In this document: in pieces, positions 35,340 through 43,406 of the stretch
How positions within the stretch are numbered: position 1 is the first letter of the stretch
How the letters are laid out: each line of letters opens with the position of its first letter
Assembly: GCA_949294735.1 (NCBI GenBank)
Contig: CASFII010000007.1
Location: forward strand, 124,001 to 188,000
Length of the DNA: 64,000 nucleotides
Direction: 5' to 3'
Origin: an uncultured Coriobacteriaceae bacterium
Lineage (GTDB): Bacteria; Actinomycetota; Coriobacteriia; Coriobacteriales; Eggerthellaceae
Translations under genes and position numbers: made by a program
The notes under the pieces: generated by a model
Databases searched by the model: none
Seen by the model: the letters and a program-made list of their open reading frames with translations, nothing else
What the model was told of the DNA's origin: nothing

Positions 35340-35424
35340 GGGGACGTGGCGGAATTGGCAGACGCAGCGGACTTAAAATCCGCCGACTTCGGTTATGAGG
35401 GTTCGAGTCCCTCCGTCCCTACCA
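35340..35424 (+). tRNA. tRNA-Leu (TAA anticodon)
   Basis: The acceptor GGGGACG (35340-35346) pairs with CGTCCCT (35414-35420) with one G-T pair, and CCA is encoded at 35422-35424. The D-arm GGCGGAATTGGCAGACGC, the anticodon loop CTTAAAA within GCGGA/TCCGC, a long variable arm (class II) and GGTTCGAGTCC in the T-arm are all present. Confidence 0.97.
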
Positions 35425-35475
35425 CCTTTTACATTAGGCAGAATAATCAGCGCGTATTCGGAAAGTCGAAGTGGT

Positions 35476-36534
35476 ATGACCCGAAATATCAACGAAATTG
35501 TTGCCGCAGTTGAAAAACCCCCTACAAGTTTTGAAGAATATCTTGACTGTTACGCCACTCAGGTAGGCGAACTGGTTAATACGTTTATTCCTCATGGCAG
35601 CCATCCCGACATGGACAAATACCTGTATGGGCCTCTGGCAAAATACAGCGAAAATGGTGGCAAACGTCATCGTCCGCTTATTTGCTTTGCTGCTTGTTTG
35701 GCTGTTGGCGGAGATATGGTGAAGGCAACCAGTGCTGCTGCCGCCATTGAACATTTCCACACTGCTGCGCTTATCCATGATGATATTGCTGACGAAGCCG
35801 AACTGCGCCGTGGTGAGCCTTGCCTCCATTTAACGGAAGGCTTAGGTCTTGCAATCAACATGGGTGACCTGGCGCTTTCGTTGGTAAACGGCACGGTGGT
35901 AAATGACCCAAGCTTGGATGACCATATTAAAGTTCGTGTTGTTACTGAACTTATTGAAATGACGCGCCGTACAGTTGAAGGTCAGGCTCTTGACCTAGGT
36001 TGGGCACGTGATGGTCGTTACGACATTACGCCCGAAGACTATCTCATTATGGCAACGCATAAAACTGCTCATTATTCTGGCGCTGTTCCTTTGGCGGTAG
36101 GTGCCATTATTGGTGGCGGTTCAGAAATGGAAATTGAAGCGCTTCGCAACTATGGTCTGGATACAGGTTTAGCATTCCAGATTCAAGATGACCTGCTGAA
36201 CTTAGTTGGCGCCGAGGAAAGTACTAAGAAAGACTTCCGTAGTGACATCACCGAAGGTAAGCGCACGCTTATGGTAGTGCACGCTCTTCAGCACTTGGAA
36301 GGTAGCAAACGCGATCGCCTGGTTGAAATCTTATCTTCCCGTGAAAAAGACCAGGAAGTATTGGCTGAAGCGGTTGCTATCATGGAAGAAAGTGGCTCCA
36401 TTGAATACGCCCGCAACTATGCGGAAAATTTGACGAGCATTGCAAAGAATCGTTTAGTAGACATGATTACACCTTCCGATGCGCGCAATTTGCTTATTTC
36501 CATGGCAGACTACTTCGTAAACCGCCTGCGCTAA
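35476..36534 (+). CDS. Polyprenyl diphosphate synthase (trans-isoprenyl transferase)
   Basis: A 352-residue all-alpha synthase. Conserved parts are 'GGKRHRPLICFAACLAVGG' (about 61-79), the first Asp-rich motif in 'LIHDDIADEAELRRGEP' (about 97) and the second in 'FQIQDDLLNLVGAEE' (about 236), where the usual DDxxD reads DDLLN. It condenses IPP units into a C40-C50-type chain for menaquinone or wall carriers; chain length cannot be predicted safely. I chose the ATG at 35476 because the longer frame runs through the tRNA. The ribosome site (GGAAAG) is weak. The gene may be expressed from the tRNA transcript 51 bp upstream. Confidence 0.9.
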   Translation: MTRNINEIVAAVEKPPTSFEEYLDCYATQVGELVNTFIPHGSHPDMDKYLYGPLAKYSENGGKRHRPLICFAACLAVGGDMVKATSAAAAIEHFHTAALIHDDIADEAELRRGEPCLHLTEGLGLAINMGDLALSLVNGTVVNDPSLDDHIKVRVVTELIEMTRRTVEGQALDLGWARDGRYDITPEDYLIMATHKTAHYSGAVPLAVGAIIGGGSEMEIEALRNYGLDTGLAFQIQDDLLNLVGAEESTKKDFRSDITEGKRTLMVVHALQHLEGSKRDRLVEILSSREKDQEVLAEAVAIMEESGSIEYARNYAENLTSIAKNRLVDMITPSDARNLLISMADYFVNRLR

Positions 36535-36553
36535 ATCCTAAAGGAAATCAAAG

Positions 36554-36599
36554 GGAACCCAAGGGACGGGAAACCAAGGGGACGTGTCTTTTGGGTTTC
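36554..36599. repeat. Compound CCCAAAAGACACGTCCC-family repeat, copy 6
   Basis: GGAACCCAAGGGACGGGAAACC followed by the unit AAGGGGACGTGTCTTTTGGG, 20 bp after the polyprenyl synthase stop. Confidence 0.8.
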
Positions 36600-36615
36600 G
36601 TAGAGCTTTAGTGTG

Positions 36616-36910
36616 AGTGTAGACAGCTGGGTTTCCGAACACCCGCAAAGCTACCGTTCGCTTACGCTCACCTATGCGCTTAAATCGTCCTGCCCGACAA
36701 GCGGGCAGGACTGCGCCCGCTCGGGCGCATAGTTTCTTTTAAATAAGCCACTGGCTTATTTAACACTTAACTATATAAACAATTAAGTTTCTAGCTCAGA
36801 GTGTCCTTCAACCCAGCTGCCTGCACTCGCAATAATGTAAGAGCCCAAAAGACACGTCCCCTTTGGGTTCCGGGCTTCAGGGTGTTCGATAAGTGTAGGC
36901 AGCTAGGTTT
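36616..36910. repeat. Second copy (B) of the three-hairpin element, nested among 19-bp flanking repeats
   Basis: Reading on the minus strand, the core (36672-36766) matches copy A at 15.3 kb almost base for base. Its hairpins are 36687-36711 (GTCCTGCCCG stem), 36712-36729 (TGCGCCC stem) and 36739-36763 (TTAAATAAGCC stem). AGTGTAGACAGCTGGGTTT (36616-36634) recurs with two changes as a direct copy at 36892-36910, and inverted at 36810-36827. CGAACACCC (36637-36645) and GGGTGTTCG (36881-36889) form an outer inverted repeat. Together with copies 6 and 7 of the short repeat this fills the 471-bp gap between genes. Confidence 0.75.
36841..36870. repeat. CCCAAAAGACACGTCCC-family repeat, copy 7
   Basis: GAGCCCAAAAGACACGTCCC plus CTTTGGGTTC, one base different from copy 1, nested inside the larger repeat region. 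Confidence 0.88.
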
Positions 36911-36986
36911 CAATCTTTCAATTTGTCACCAGACAGGTTACAAATTTGCAATCTAGCCTGAAGGCTGCATTTTGAGCCTTTTTGAG

Positions 36987-36995
36987 TGCTATAAT
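36987..36995 (+). promoter_or_regulatory. Extended -10 promoter giving a probable leaderless mRNA
   Basis: TGCTATAAT (36987-36995) is a perfect extended -10 element. The ATG at 37006 is only 10 nt further on and has no Shine-Dalgarno, so the transcript should begin at, or within about 5 nt of, the start codon. No good -35 is seen. Confidence 0.65.
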
Positions 36996-37005
36996 GACGG
37001 CACTT

Positions 37006-37929
37006 ATGGAGACTATTACATTACAGAGCACCGGTGCAGCAGTTGAGGACGTCCAACAAAGGTTGGCGGTTCTTGGCTTGCTCTCCGAAAACGACATTGA
37101 CGGCAATTTCGGCGATATTACTGCTCGCGCCGTTCGTGCTTTTTGCCGTCAAAATGGATTAGAAGAAACCGACGAAGTTGACGAACGTGTTTGGTCTGCG
37201 CTGGTGGACGCAACCTTCCGCCTGGGTGACCGTACGCTGTATCTTCGTATGCCGTATTTCCACGGGCAAGATGTCAAGGAATTGCAACAAGCATTAGGTG
37301 CACTGGGGTTTGCTTGCGGGCCGATTGATGGCATCTTTGGAGCGTACACTGAGCTTGCACTTCGTAAATTCCAAATGAACCTAGGTCTTCCTAGCGACGG
37401 CATTGCAGGCGCCTACACCTATTCTGCAATTCGCAACTTGCATCATTCATGGGAAGGTAAAGTGGTCACCCACGAAACCATCCACCTAGGGTTTGCGCGT
37501 GCTGCTAGCGTTTTGGAGCGAAATGCTCTGTGCTTATTTGGCACCAATGACTTCACGCGAAGCGTAGCTTCTCGTATGTCTAACTTGGCTTTAGCAACGA
37601 ATCCTGCTTCTAAAATCCTGAGCGCTGATTCGCTTCTCGTAAAGCCTGATGAATCCATGCTTTTGGTGCATATCGTTGTTCCTGAAGACACAACACAAAG
37701 CAACATTCCTCGCGTGAGCTTTGACAGCGAAAACTCGTTGGCTTTACGTCTGCTTACCGCCATAGAAGCGGTAGAGCAAAACCACCCTCAGCGAATTGGG
37801 CTCGAGCTCCCTGGAACCGTTTGGGAAGATGCTGGCGCAGGACGTTCGGCGCAGCACTATGCTATTACGTTGTTAGATGCGCTATGTACCGCACTGGCGC
37901 GTCGTGAAATGAAAAACGAAGGAAGGTAG
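37006..37929 (+). CDS. CwlM-like protein: two peptidoglycan-binding domains and a degenerate amidase-like domain
   Basis: A 307-residue protein from the ATG at 37006; an in-frame TTG at 36982 would lie inside the -10 box. Two PG_binding_1 domains (about 7-68 and 78-143) contain 'VQQRLAVLGLLSENDIDGNFG' split around residue 20, and 'LRKFQMNLGLPSDG'. The junction 'ATFRLGDRTLYLRMPYFHG' closely resembles the same junction in actinobacterial CwlM. CwlM then has an Amidase_3 domain, but here the C-terminal 160 residues lack the DPGHGG-type His and the catalytic Glu region. No signal peptide is present, so it is cytosolic. In mycobacteria CwlM regulates MurA rather than cutting peptidoglycan; a similar regulatory role is my inference. 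The next gene follows after 3 bp. Confidence 0.75.
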   Translation: METITLQSTGAAVEDVQQRLAVLGLLSENDIDGNFGDITARAVRAFCRQNGLEETDEVDERVWSALVDATFRLGDRTLYLRMPYFHGQDVKELQQALGALGFACGPIDGIFGAYTELALRKFQMNLGLPSDGIAGAYTYSAIRNLHHSWEGKVVTHETIHLGFARAASVLERNALCLFGTNDFTRSVASRMSNLALATNPASKILSADSLLVKPDESMLLVHIVVPEDTTQSNIPRVSFDSENSLALRLLTAIEAVEQNHPQRIGLELPGTVWEDAGAGRSAQHYAITLLDALCTALARREMKNEGR

Positions 37930-37932
37930 ACC

Positions 37933-38397
37933 ATGGCTGAAGACATGAACAACCAGGTATCCAACAATCAACAACCGCAGGCACCTCAGATGCCCGCTAA
38001 TCAGCCTCCAATGGGAGCTCCGAATGCTCCTGCTGGCTACTATGCACAGAATCCTTATGGAGCGCCGCAAGGCCAACCGCAGGGTCAGCCTCAACCTCAG
38101 CCGCAGCCTCAACCGATGCCGGGTGTACAGTTTGTTCCCGCACCAGCACCTCTTATGCAGCTGACGGGTGGCATGAAGTTTGGCTGGGCTTTAGTAGGAA
38201 TTGGCTTTGGTCTGTGGGGTATTTTGCTTGCTTGGCTTGTAAACGTCGACAAAATGCCACAGGTTAAAAGTGATGCCATCAAGTTCACGGTTATAGGCTT
38301 TGTGGTAAACATCGGTCTTATTTTCTTGGCAACGCTTGCTATTGGTGGACTTCTTGCTGCTTCCGTTGCCGCTGTGGGTAATTACGCCACTTTCTAG
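37933..38397 (+). CDS. Pro/Gln-rich small two-span membrane protein
   Basis: A 154-residue protein. Residues 1-72 are Pro, Gln, Asn and Met-rich with a 'QPQGQPQPQPQPQP' run, then two membrane helices (about 82-104 and 117-143) joined by 'VDKMPQVKSDAIK'. The layout resembles DUF4190-like or TM2-like small membrane proteins with proline-rich cytosolic tails. Function unknown. It is co-transcribed with the CwlM-like gene (3-bp gap; the ribosome site GAAGGTAGA overlaps that gene's stop), which hints at a wall-related task. Confidence 0.75.
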   Translation: MAEDMNNQVSNNQQPQAPQMPANQPPMGAPNAPAGYYAQNPYGAPQGQPQGQPQPQPQPQPMPGVQFVPAPAPLMQLTGGMKFGWALVGIGFGLWGILLAWLVNVDKMPQVKSDAIKFTVIGFVVNIGLIFLATLAIGGLLAASVAAVGNYATF

Positions 38398-38430
38398 TGC
38401 GCGCGTCTATTTGAAAGGAAGAGTAGGAAC

Positions 38431-38808
38431 ATGAGCGAAAGTCTTAAACTGGCAGTGCCCACCATGGGTGAGCCTGGCTTGGAAAGCGAACGCTCTGGCC
38501 ACTTTGGCCATTGCGATTGCTTCACCCTTTGCGAAATCAAAGATGGTGAAATTACCAGCCTGGCTTATGTGGAAAACCCACCGCACGTTGAAGGCGGTTG
38601 CATGCGTCCAGTGCAGTTGCTGGCAGATGCAGGCATTAACGCTATCGTCTGTGCAGGTATGGGCATGGGTCCGCTGACTGGTTTCCACAATGCTGGTATC
38701 ACCGTGTATTTTGAGAACCAGACGCCGAACGTAGGCGAAGTTATTAAGAAGGTTGCAGCAGGCGAAGTTCCTGTTATGTCTGTTGATCAAACCTGCAGCC
38801 ATCACTAA
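38431..38808 (+). CDS. NifX/NifB-associated (dinitrogenase iron-molybdenum cofactor family) protein
   Basis: A 125-residue single-domain protein. It shows the ribonuclease-H-like fold motifs of this family: 'KLAVPTMGEPGLESERSGHFGHCDCFTL' split near 8-35, 'GGCMRPVQLLADAGINAIVCAGMGMGPL' near 56-83 and 'VYFENQTPNVGEVI'. The His and Cys residues (GHFGHC, GGC, terminal CSHH) could bind a metal or Fe-S cluster. No nitrogenase genes are near, and stand-alone members are common in anaerobes with unknown roles. It has a GAAAGGAAGAG ribosome site and ends at a terminator. Confidence 0.85.
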   Translation: MSESLKLAVPTMGEPGLESERSGHFGHCDCFTLCEIKDGEITSLAYVENPPHVEGGCMRPVQLLADAGINAIVCAGMGMGPLTGFHNAGITVYFENQTPNVGEVIKKVAAGEVPVMSVDQTCSHH

Positions 38809-38835
38809 GCCGCTTTTGTGACAATAGCATGTGTG

Positions 38836-38860
38836 CCGCCCGCCTTGTTGCGGGCGGTTT
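38836..38860 (+). terminator. Terminator after the NifX-like gene
   Basis: CCGCCCGC (38836-38843) and GCGGGCGG (38850-38857) with loop CTTGTT and TTT. TTGTTG inside the loop and TATAGT at 38867-38872 could form an overlapping hisS promoter. Confidence 0.82.
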
Positions 38861-38924
38861 CCTGTGTATAGTACTATTTTCAGGTTGAGTAATTTTCGCG
38901 TTCACCGTCGGGAAAGGGTGTGTT

Positions 38925-40298
38925 ATGGCGTTGCAGGCTCCAGTAGGAACCAGCGATCTTTTGCCTGAGGAATCGCTTTTCTGGGATAAGTTCAAAAAGA
39001 CTGCCTTTGAGGTGTTTGGTCGGTATGGTTATCTGCCTATTGAAACACCTTTAATTGAGCGTACCGATTTATTTGTCCGCGGCATTGGCGAAGCAACAGA
39101 TGTTGTTTCAAAAGAGATGTATACGGCTATTTCGGGCGAAAACTTGAAGACACTTATCGGTGGTGGACATATCAAATCTTCGAGTCGCCTTTCTTTGCGC
39201 CCTGAAGGAACTGCAGGCGTTGTTCGCGCGGCGGTTCAGCATGATCTAGTTCCGCAAGGAGCAGCACCCGCTAAGTTGGTCTATGCTGGTCCTATGTTCC
39301 GTGCTGAACGTCCTCAGCAAGGCAGAAAGCGTCAGTTTAACCAGGTAGGCATTGAATGCCTAGGAGCAGAAGCGCCAAGCGTGGATGCTGAAGGTATCAT
39401 TATGCTGATGCGTTTCTTCGAAACCATTGGTATTCCGTATCAAAGTATGCACTTGCTTATTAATTCCATGGGTTGTGAACATTGTCGTCCTGTATTCCGT
39501 GAAGCAGTACACGATTTTCTGGCTGCTCACGTTGATGAACTATGTGATGACTGCAAGCACCGCATGGAAACCAATCCGCTTCGTGCATTTGACTGCAAGA
39601 ACGAACATTGTTTGGCTCTTATGGCCAGCGCTCCACGCATTACAGATTATCTGTGTGAAGAGTGCAAGGAACACTACGAAACGGTGAAATCGTATTTGAA
39701 CGCCGCAGATATTACCTACATTGAAGACACTACGCTTGTGCGCGGGCTGGATTACTACACGCGCACCGTTTTTGAAGTACAGGTTCCTGAAGGTACGGGA
39801 GCGCAAACGGCTATCGGCGGTGGCGGAAGATACGACAAACTGGTGGAAGAAGTGGGTGGTCGCCCCACACCTGGTTTTGGCTTTGCTTTGGGCTACGAAC
39901 GCTGTGTGCTGGCCTTGCAGGCAGCTGGTCTAGAGTTTCTGAAACCTCAGCGCTGCGAGATTTTCATTGCTTGCGTTGATGACTCAACTCGTGCTGCCGC
40001 TTTTAAGATGGTGCAAGGATTGCGCGATGTGGGCTTAAAAGCTGAGCTTGATCATCAGGGTAGAAGCCTGAAAAGTCAGTTTAAATTGGCTGACAAGCTG
40101 GGAGCCCGCTTGGTAGCCACGCTGGGTCCTGAAGAGGTCGAAAGCGGCATAATTACCGTACGTAATATGGTGAACCATCGTGAACGTAAGGTTGACTGGG
40201 CAAAAATGAAAGCGCTTCTTTTGCACTTCGGGGGTAAACCTTTCGAAGGCACTGTTGCAACAGCGGCAGAGATTTTCGGAACGTTTGACGAAGAGTAA
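38925..40298 (+). CDS. hisS: Histidine-tRNA ligase
   Basis: A 457-residue class II synthetase. Motif 1 surrounds 'TPLIERTDLFVRGIGEATDVV', motif 2 is 'GPMFRAERPQQGRKRQFNQ' and the histidine signature is 'LVRGLDYYTRTVFEV' (about 268-282). A 60-residue insert holds four CxxC-like pairs ('CEHC', 'CDDC', 'CKNEHC', 'CEEC'), as in Firmicute-type HisRS, probably zinc-binding. The C-terminal anticodon domain ends near 430. ATG at 38925 follows GGGAAAGGG. It is followed 36 bp later by aspS, a common pair. Confidence 0.97.
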   Translation: MALQAPVGTSDLLPEESLFWDKFKKTAFEVFGRYGYLPIETPLIERTDLFVRGIGEATDVVSKEMYTAISGENLKTLIGGGHIKSSSRLSLRPEGTAGVVRAAVQHDLVPQGAAPAKLVYAGPMFRAERPQQGRKRQFNQVGIECLGAEAPSVDAEGIIMLMRFFETIGIPYQSMHLLINSMGCEHCRPVFREAVHDFLAAHVDELCDDCKHRMETNPLRAFDCKNEHCLALMASAPRITDYLCEECKEHYETVKSYLNAADITYIEDTTLVRGLDYYTRTVFEVQVPEGTGAQTAIGGGGRYDKLVEEVGGRPTPGFGFALGYERCVLALQAAGLEFLKPQRCEIFIACVDDSTRAAAFKMVQGLRDVGLKAELDHQGRSLKSQFKLADKLGARLVATLGPEEVESGIITVRNMVNHRERKVDWAKMKALLLHFGGKPFEGTVATAAEIFGTFDEE

Positions 40299-40334
40299 CG
40301 CGAAAAGATAAAGGTAAGGGACAAGGATTTCGGG

Positions 40335-42119
40335 ATGACGGACTATTTGAACGAACATTGTATGCATACCGCAACGTGCGGAGAACTGCGTAAAGAAGAC
40401 ATTGGCAGGGAAGTGGTGCTCACTGGTTGGGTGTGGCACAACCGTGACTTAGGTAGTTTTATTTTCGTGACCCTGCGTGACCGTGAAGGTTATACGCAGG
40501 TGCTTATTGACCCTGATTGCGTGTCTGCAGAAGAATTTGCCTTGGCTGAAAGCCTGGGGCGCGAATTCGTGCTCAAAGTTACGGGTGAGGTTCGTCACCG
40601 TGGTGAAGGGCTTGAAAACCCGAACATGGCAACGGGCGACATTGAAGTGCTCGCGCGTAAGATTGAAGTGCTGAATGCTTCGGTTACACCGCCCTTCCCG
40701 ATTGAAGATGATTTGGATACCGACGAAACGCTGCGCATGAAGTGGCGCTACATTGACCTTCGTCGTCCTACTATGTACAACACGCTAAAACTGCGTCATA
40801 CCGTGGCGCAGGCTATGCGCGCCGCGCTGAACAAGCGCGGTTTCTTGGAGGTGGAAACGCCTATTCTGGCAAACTCTACGCCCGAGGGCGCGCGCGACTA
40901 CATTGTTCCCAGTCGTCCAAACCCAGGTAAGTTCTACGCACTTCCGCAAAGCCCGCAGCAGTTTAAGCAGATGCTTATGTGTGCTGGCGTGGAACGTTAT
41001 TACCAAATTGCCCGTTGTTTCCGCGATGAAGACTTACGCGCAGATCGTCAGCCTGAATTTACGCAGGTTGACATTGAGATGAGCTTTGTGCAGGGCGACG
41101 ATGTCATCGATTTGATGGAAGACGTCATGAAAGAAGTGCTGGAGGCAGCAGGCGTTGAAGCAAGTTTCCCACTGCCTCGTATGCCTTACGCTGAAGCTAT
41201 GGAGCGCTATGGGTGCGACCGCCCTGATACGCGTTTCGGTATGGAATTGGTAAACGTGACCGATTTGGTGCGCGATTGCAACTTCAAGGTGTTCTCCGGT
41301 GCCGTTGCTAATGGCGGGGTAGTAAAAGCTATCAACGCTAAAGGTGCTGGTAATTGGAGTCGTGGCGAAATTGACAAGCTGGGAGCTATTGCAACTGCAA
41401 ATGGTGCGAAGGGCTTGGCTTGGATGGCTATTACTGCCGAAGGTGCTAACAAGGGCAGTATTCTGAAGTTCTTTAGCGAAGAAGAGTTGGCTGCTTTGCA
41501 GGCTGCTCTTGGTATGGAACCAGGTGACCTTGTTCTGTTTGCGGCCGATGCTGCTGAAGTTGCCAACGCAGTTTTGAGTGCTTTGCGTTTGCACATGGCA
41601 GATGCGCTGAATATCCCACGTGAAGGTCACAACCTTTTATGGGTAGTGAACTTCCCCATGTTTAAGTATGACGAAGAAGAAGGGAAGTATGCAGCTGAGC
41701 ATCACCCCTTCACGATGATTCGCGAAGAAGACTTAGACAAAATAGAAACCGCTCCGCTTGAGTGCGGAAGCTATAGTTATGACTTAGTTATGGACGGTTT
41801 TGAAGCTGGTGGCGGCACTATTCGTATTCACAACGCCGAACTGCAGCGTCGAGTTCTACGTCGTTGTGGACTGACGGATGAAGAGATTGATGTGAAGTTC
41901 GGGCATCTTATTCATGCACTCGAACTGGGTGCTCCGCCACATGGCGGTATTGCACTTGGTCTTGACCGTTTGGTTATGCTTTTGGCTGGCAAAAGCTCAA
42001 TCCGTGACGTCATCGCCTTCCCGAAGACAACGAGCGCATCCGACCTGATGACCGGTGCTCCCAGTGTGGTAGACGAACGTCAGCTTAAAGATGTAAGCCT
42101 GGCACTTTTGGAAAAATAG
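40335..42119 (+). CDS. aspS: Aspartate-tRNA ligase
   Basis: A 594-residue bacterial-type AspRS. The OB-fold anticodon domain is N-terminal ('[19 protein letters not shown]'), motif 2 is '[23 protein letters not shown]' (split across 218-240), the GAD insertion covers about 280-420, and motif 3 is '[18 protein letters not shown]' (about 537). It charges tRNA-Asp; whether it also mischarges tRNA-Asn cannot be judged here. The start uses AAGGACAAGGATTTC-like upstream sequence. Probably one transcript with hisS. Confidence 0.97.
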   Translation: MTDYLNEHCMHTATCGELRKEDIGREVVLTGWVWHNRDLGSFIFVTLRDREGYTQVLIDPDCVSAEEFALAESLGREFVLKVTGEVRHRGEGLENPNMATGDIEVLARKIEVLNASVTPPFPIEDDLDTDETLRMKWRYIDLRRPTMYNTLKLRHTVAQAMRAALNKRGFLEVETPILANSTPEGARDYIVPSRPNPGKFYALPQSPQQFKQMLMCAGVERYYQIARCFRDEDLRADRQPEFTQVDIEMSFVQGDDVIDLMEDVMKEVLEAAGVEASFPLPRMPYAEAMERYGCDRPDTRFGMELVNVTDLVRDCNFKVFSGAVANGGVVKAINAKGAGNWSRGEIDKLGAIATANGAKGLAWMAITAEGANKGSILKFFSEEELAALQAALGMEPGDLVLFAADAAEVANAVLSALRLHMADALNIPREGHNLLWVVNFPMFKYDEEEGKYAAEHHPFTMIREEDLDKIETAPLECGSYSYDLVMDGFEAGGGTIRIHNAELQRRVLRRCGLTDEEIDVKFGHLIHALELGAPPHGGIALGLDRLVMLLAGKSSIRDVIAFPKTTSASDLMTGAPSVVDERQLKDVSLALLEK

Positions 42120-42132
42120 TTATTAGTCTTCT

Positions 42133-42176
42133 GAACCCAAGGGGACGTGAACCCAAAGGGACGTGTCTTTTGGGTT
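42133..42176. repeat. Compound CCCAAAAGACACGTCCC-family repeat, copy 8
   Basis: GAACCCAAGGGGACGT followed directly by GAACCCAAAGGGACGTGTC and TTTTGGGTT, 14 bp after aspS. A weaker GGCGGCC/GGTCGCC hairpin lies at about 42204-42220. The gap separates convergent genes. Confidence 0.82.
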
Positions 42177-42330
42177 AGTAAACTAATCTGTGAAGTTACT
42201 TGGGGCGGCCACTGGTCGCCTCAATTGTTTAATTGAAATACTCTTTTTCATTCTTGAAAATGGAGAACCTAGAATACTCGTTTCCTTGGGTTAAATTCGT
42301 TACTTAGGGTTAATCAAAGGAGAGGAACGG

Positions 42331-43383
42331 TTATTTCAATTCGCTGCGGGCAGCGAAAAGATTGCGAATGAGTTCTTCGTAAACGTATTCGTCTTCACCT
42401 TCGTAAGGAAGGTCGGTCATAAGGGTAAGCAGGTATGCTTCCTTACCTTTGGTGATAATACCAGCTTCGCACCAGCCACTATCATCCGAATCATATTTGG
42501 CGCCGTTGTACCAACCAGCTTTGTTCATAACTTTGACTCCTTCGCCTTGCAAGGCGTGGCGCATGAACGAAACTTCGGTATCGGAAATAAGCGACTTCAT
42601 CCAGCTAGCATGTTCAGCATCACTATTGATGTAGCGATACATTTCCAGCCACATAAGGGCACTTTCCCGTGCAGTGTAGAAGGGGGTACGTTGTTCGCGG
42701 TTGAAGCCGCTTCCTATGCCAAGCTTGGTCAGCCATTCATCCCAGCCGCTGTATCCAAAGGCGTTGTGAAGAGCAGTATTCGCATCGTTATCAGATTTAA
42801 TTACGGCGGCTTCTGCAAGCTTTTGTACGGTAGATCCGCCCACTTTAGCATCGAGTGTGGTTTCGCCTTTGTCTAAGAGTTCTTCGCAGATAAACAGAAC
42901 AAAAGGAGCTTTGATAGCGCTAGCGCCAAAAACACGTTCGTCAATGTTGGAGGCAATACCGCGTCCCGTTTTTAGATTGACAAGCAGGTAACCAACGTTG
43001 CAACCCTTGTCGGTCAAAGTTTTGGTGCTAGCTTTTAATGTGCTAAGGGTGTCTTTTGATAGCTCGGGTGCTTTGTCTCCTGATCGGGTGGCAAACGCAT
43101 AAGGGTCAGCCTGGTTGGAAAGCTTGGACAAATCTTTCGAGGTGGGGGTATAGTTCGTCTCTTTTTTCTTTTTGGGCTGAGGGGGTGTGTATTCCTTTTC
43201 GGTAACTGTGAAGGCTTGCGAAGGAATAAAAACTTCCTCTGTTTCTGCGGCTTCTGTAGAACAGCCAGAAAGTGTTCCTAGTACGAACAGACCAACCACC
43301 AGTGCCACAGCAAGTCCAGCCGCAGACACAACAAAACGGCCAAAGCTGCCTTTCTCAGAAACTATGTGTTGTGAGAGATTCAA
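42331..43383 (-). CDS. Lipoprotein serine hydrolase of the class A beta-lactamase fold
   Basis: A 350-residue protein. A membrane segment ends in the lipobox LSGC (Cys about 41), so it is predicted to be an exported lipoprotein. A Lys/Pro-rich linker with 'NYTPTSKDLSKLS' follows. The hydrolase domain has SxxK in 'GASAIKAPFV', SDN in 'IKSDNDANTALHNAFG', and 'VMNKAGWYNGAKYDSD', with KAG where beta-lactamases have KTG. Such proteins are seen across Gram-positives, some as lactamases, some as peptidases or wall-binding relatives. It is a paralogue of the next gene upstream on the minus strand (23 bp apart). Confidence 0.85.
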   Translation of the reverse strand: MNLSQHIVSEKGSFGRFVVSAAGLAVALVVGLFVLGTLSGCSTEAAETEEVFIPSQAFTVTEKEYTPPQPKKKKETNYTPTSKDLSKLSNQADPYAFATRSGDKAPELSKDTLSTLKASTKTLTDKGCNVGYLLVNLKTGRGIASNIDERVFGASAIKAPFVLFICEELLDKGETTLDAKVGGSTVQKLAEAAVIKSDNDANTALHNAFGYSGWDEWLTKLGIGSGFNREQRTPFYTARESALMWLEMYRYINSDAEHASWMKSLISDTEVSFMRHALQGEGVKVMNKAGWYNGAKYDSDDSGWCEAGIITKGKEAYLLTLMTDLPYEGEDEYVYEELIRNLFAARSELK

Positions 43384-43406
43384 CTAAGTACTCGTACAAT
43401 CTTTCG

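Noticed and set aside
36982-37005. TTG start for the CwlM-like gene
   Set aside because: It would place the coding region over the TATAAT promoter element; the ATG at 37006 begins the conserved domain.
42204-42220. GGCGGCC/GGTCGCC hairpin as a terminator after aspS
   Set aside because: The stem is short with a G-T pair and no adjacent T-run; the repeat unit before it is the likelier terminator.
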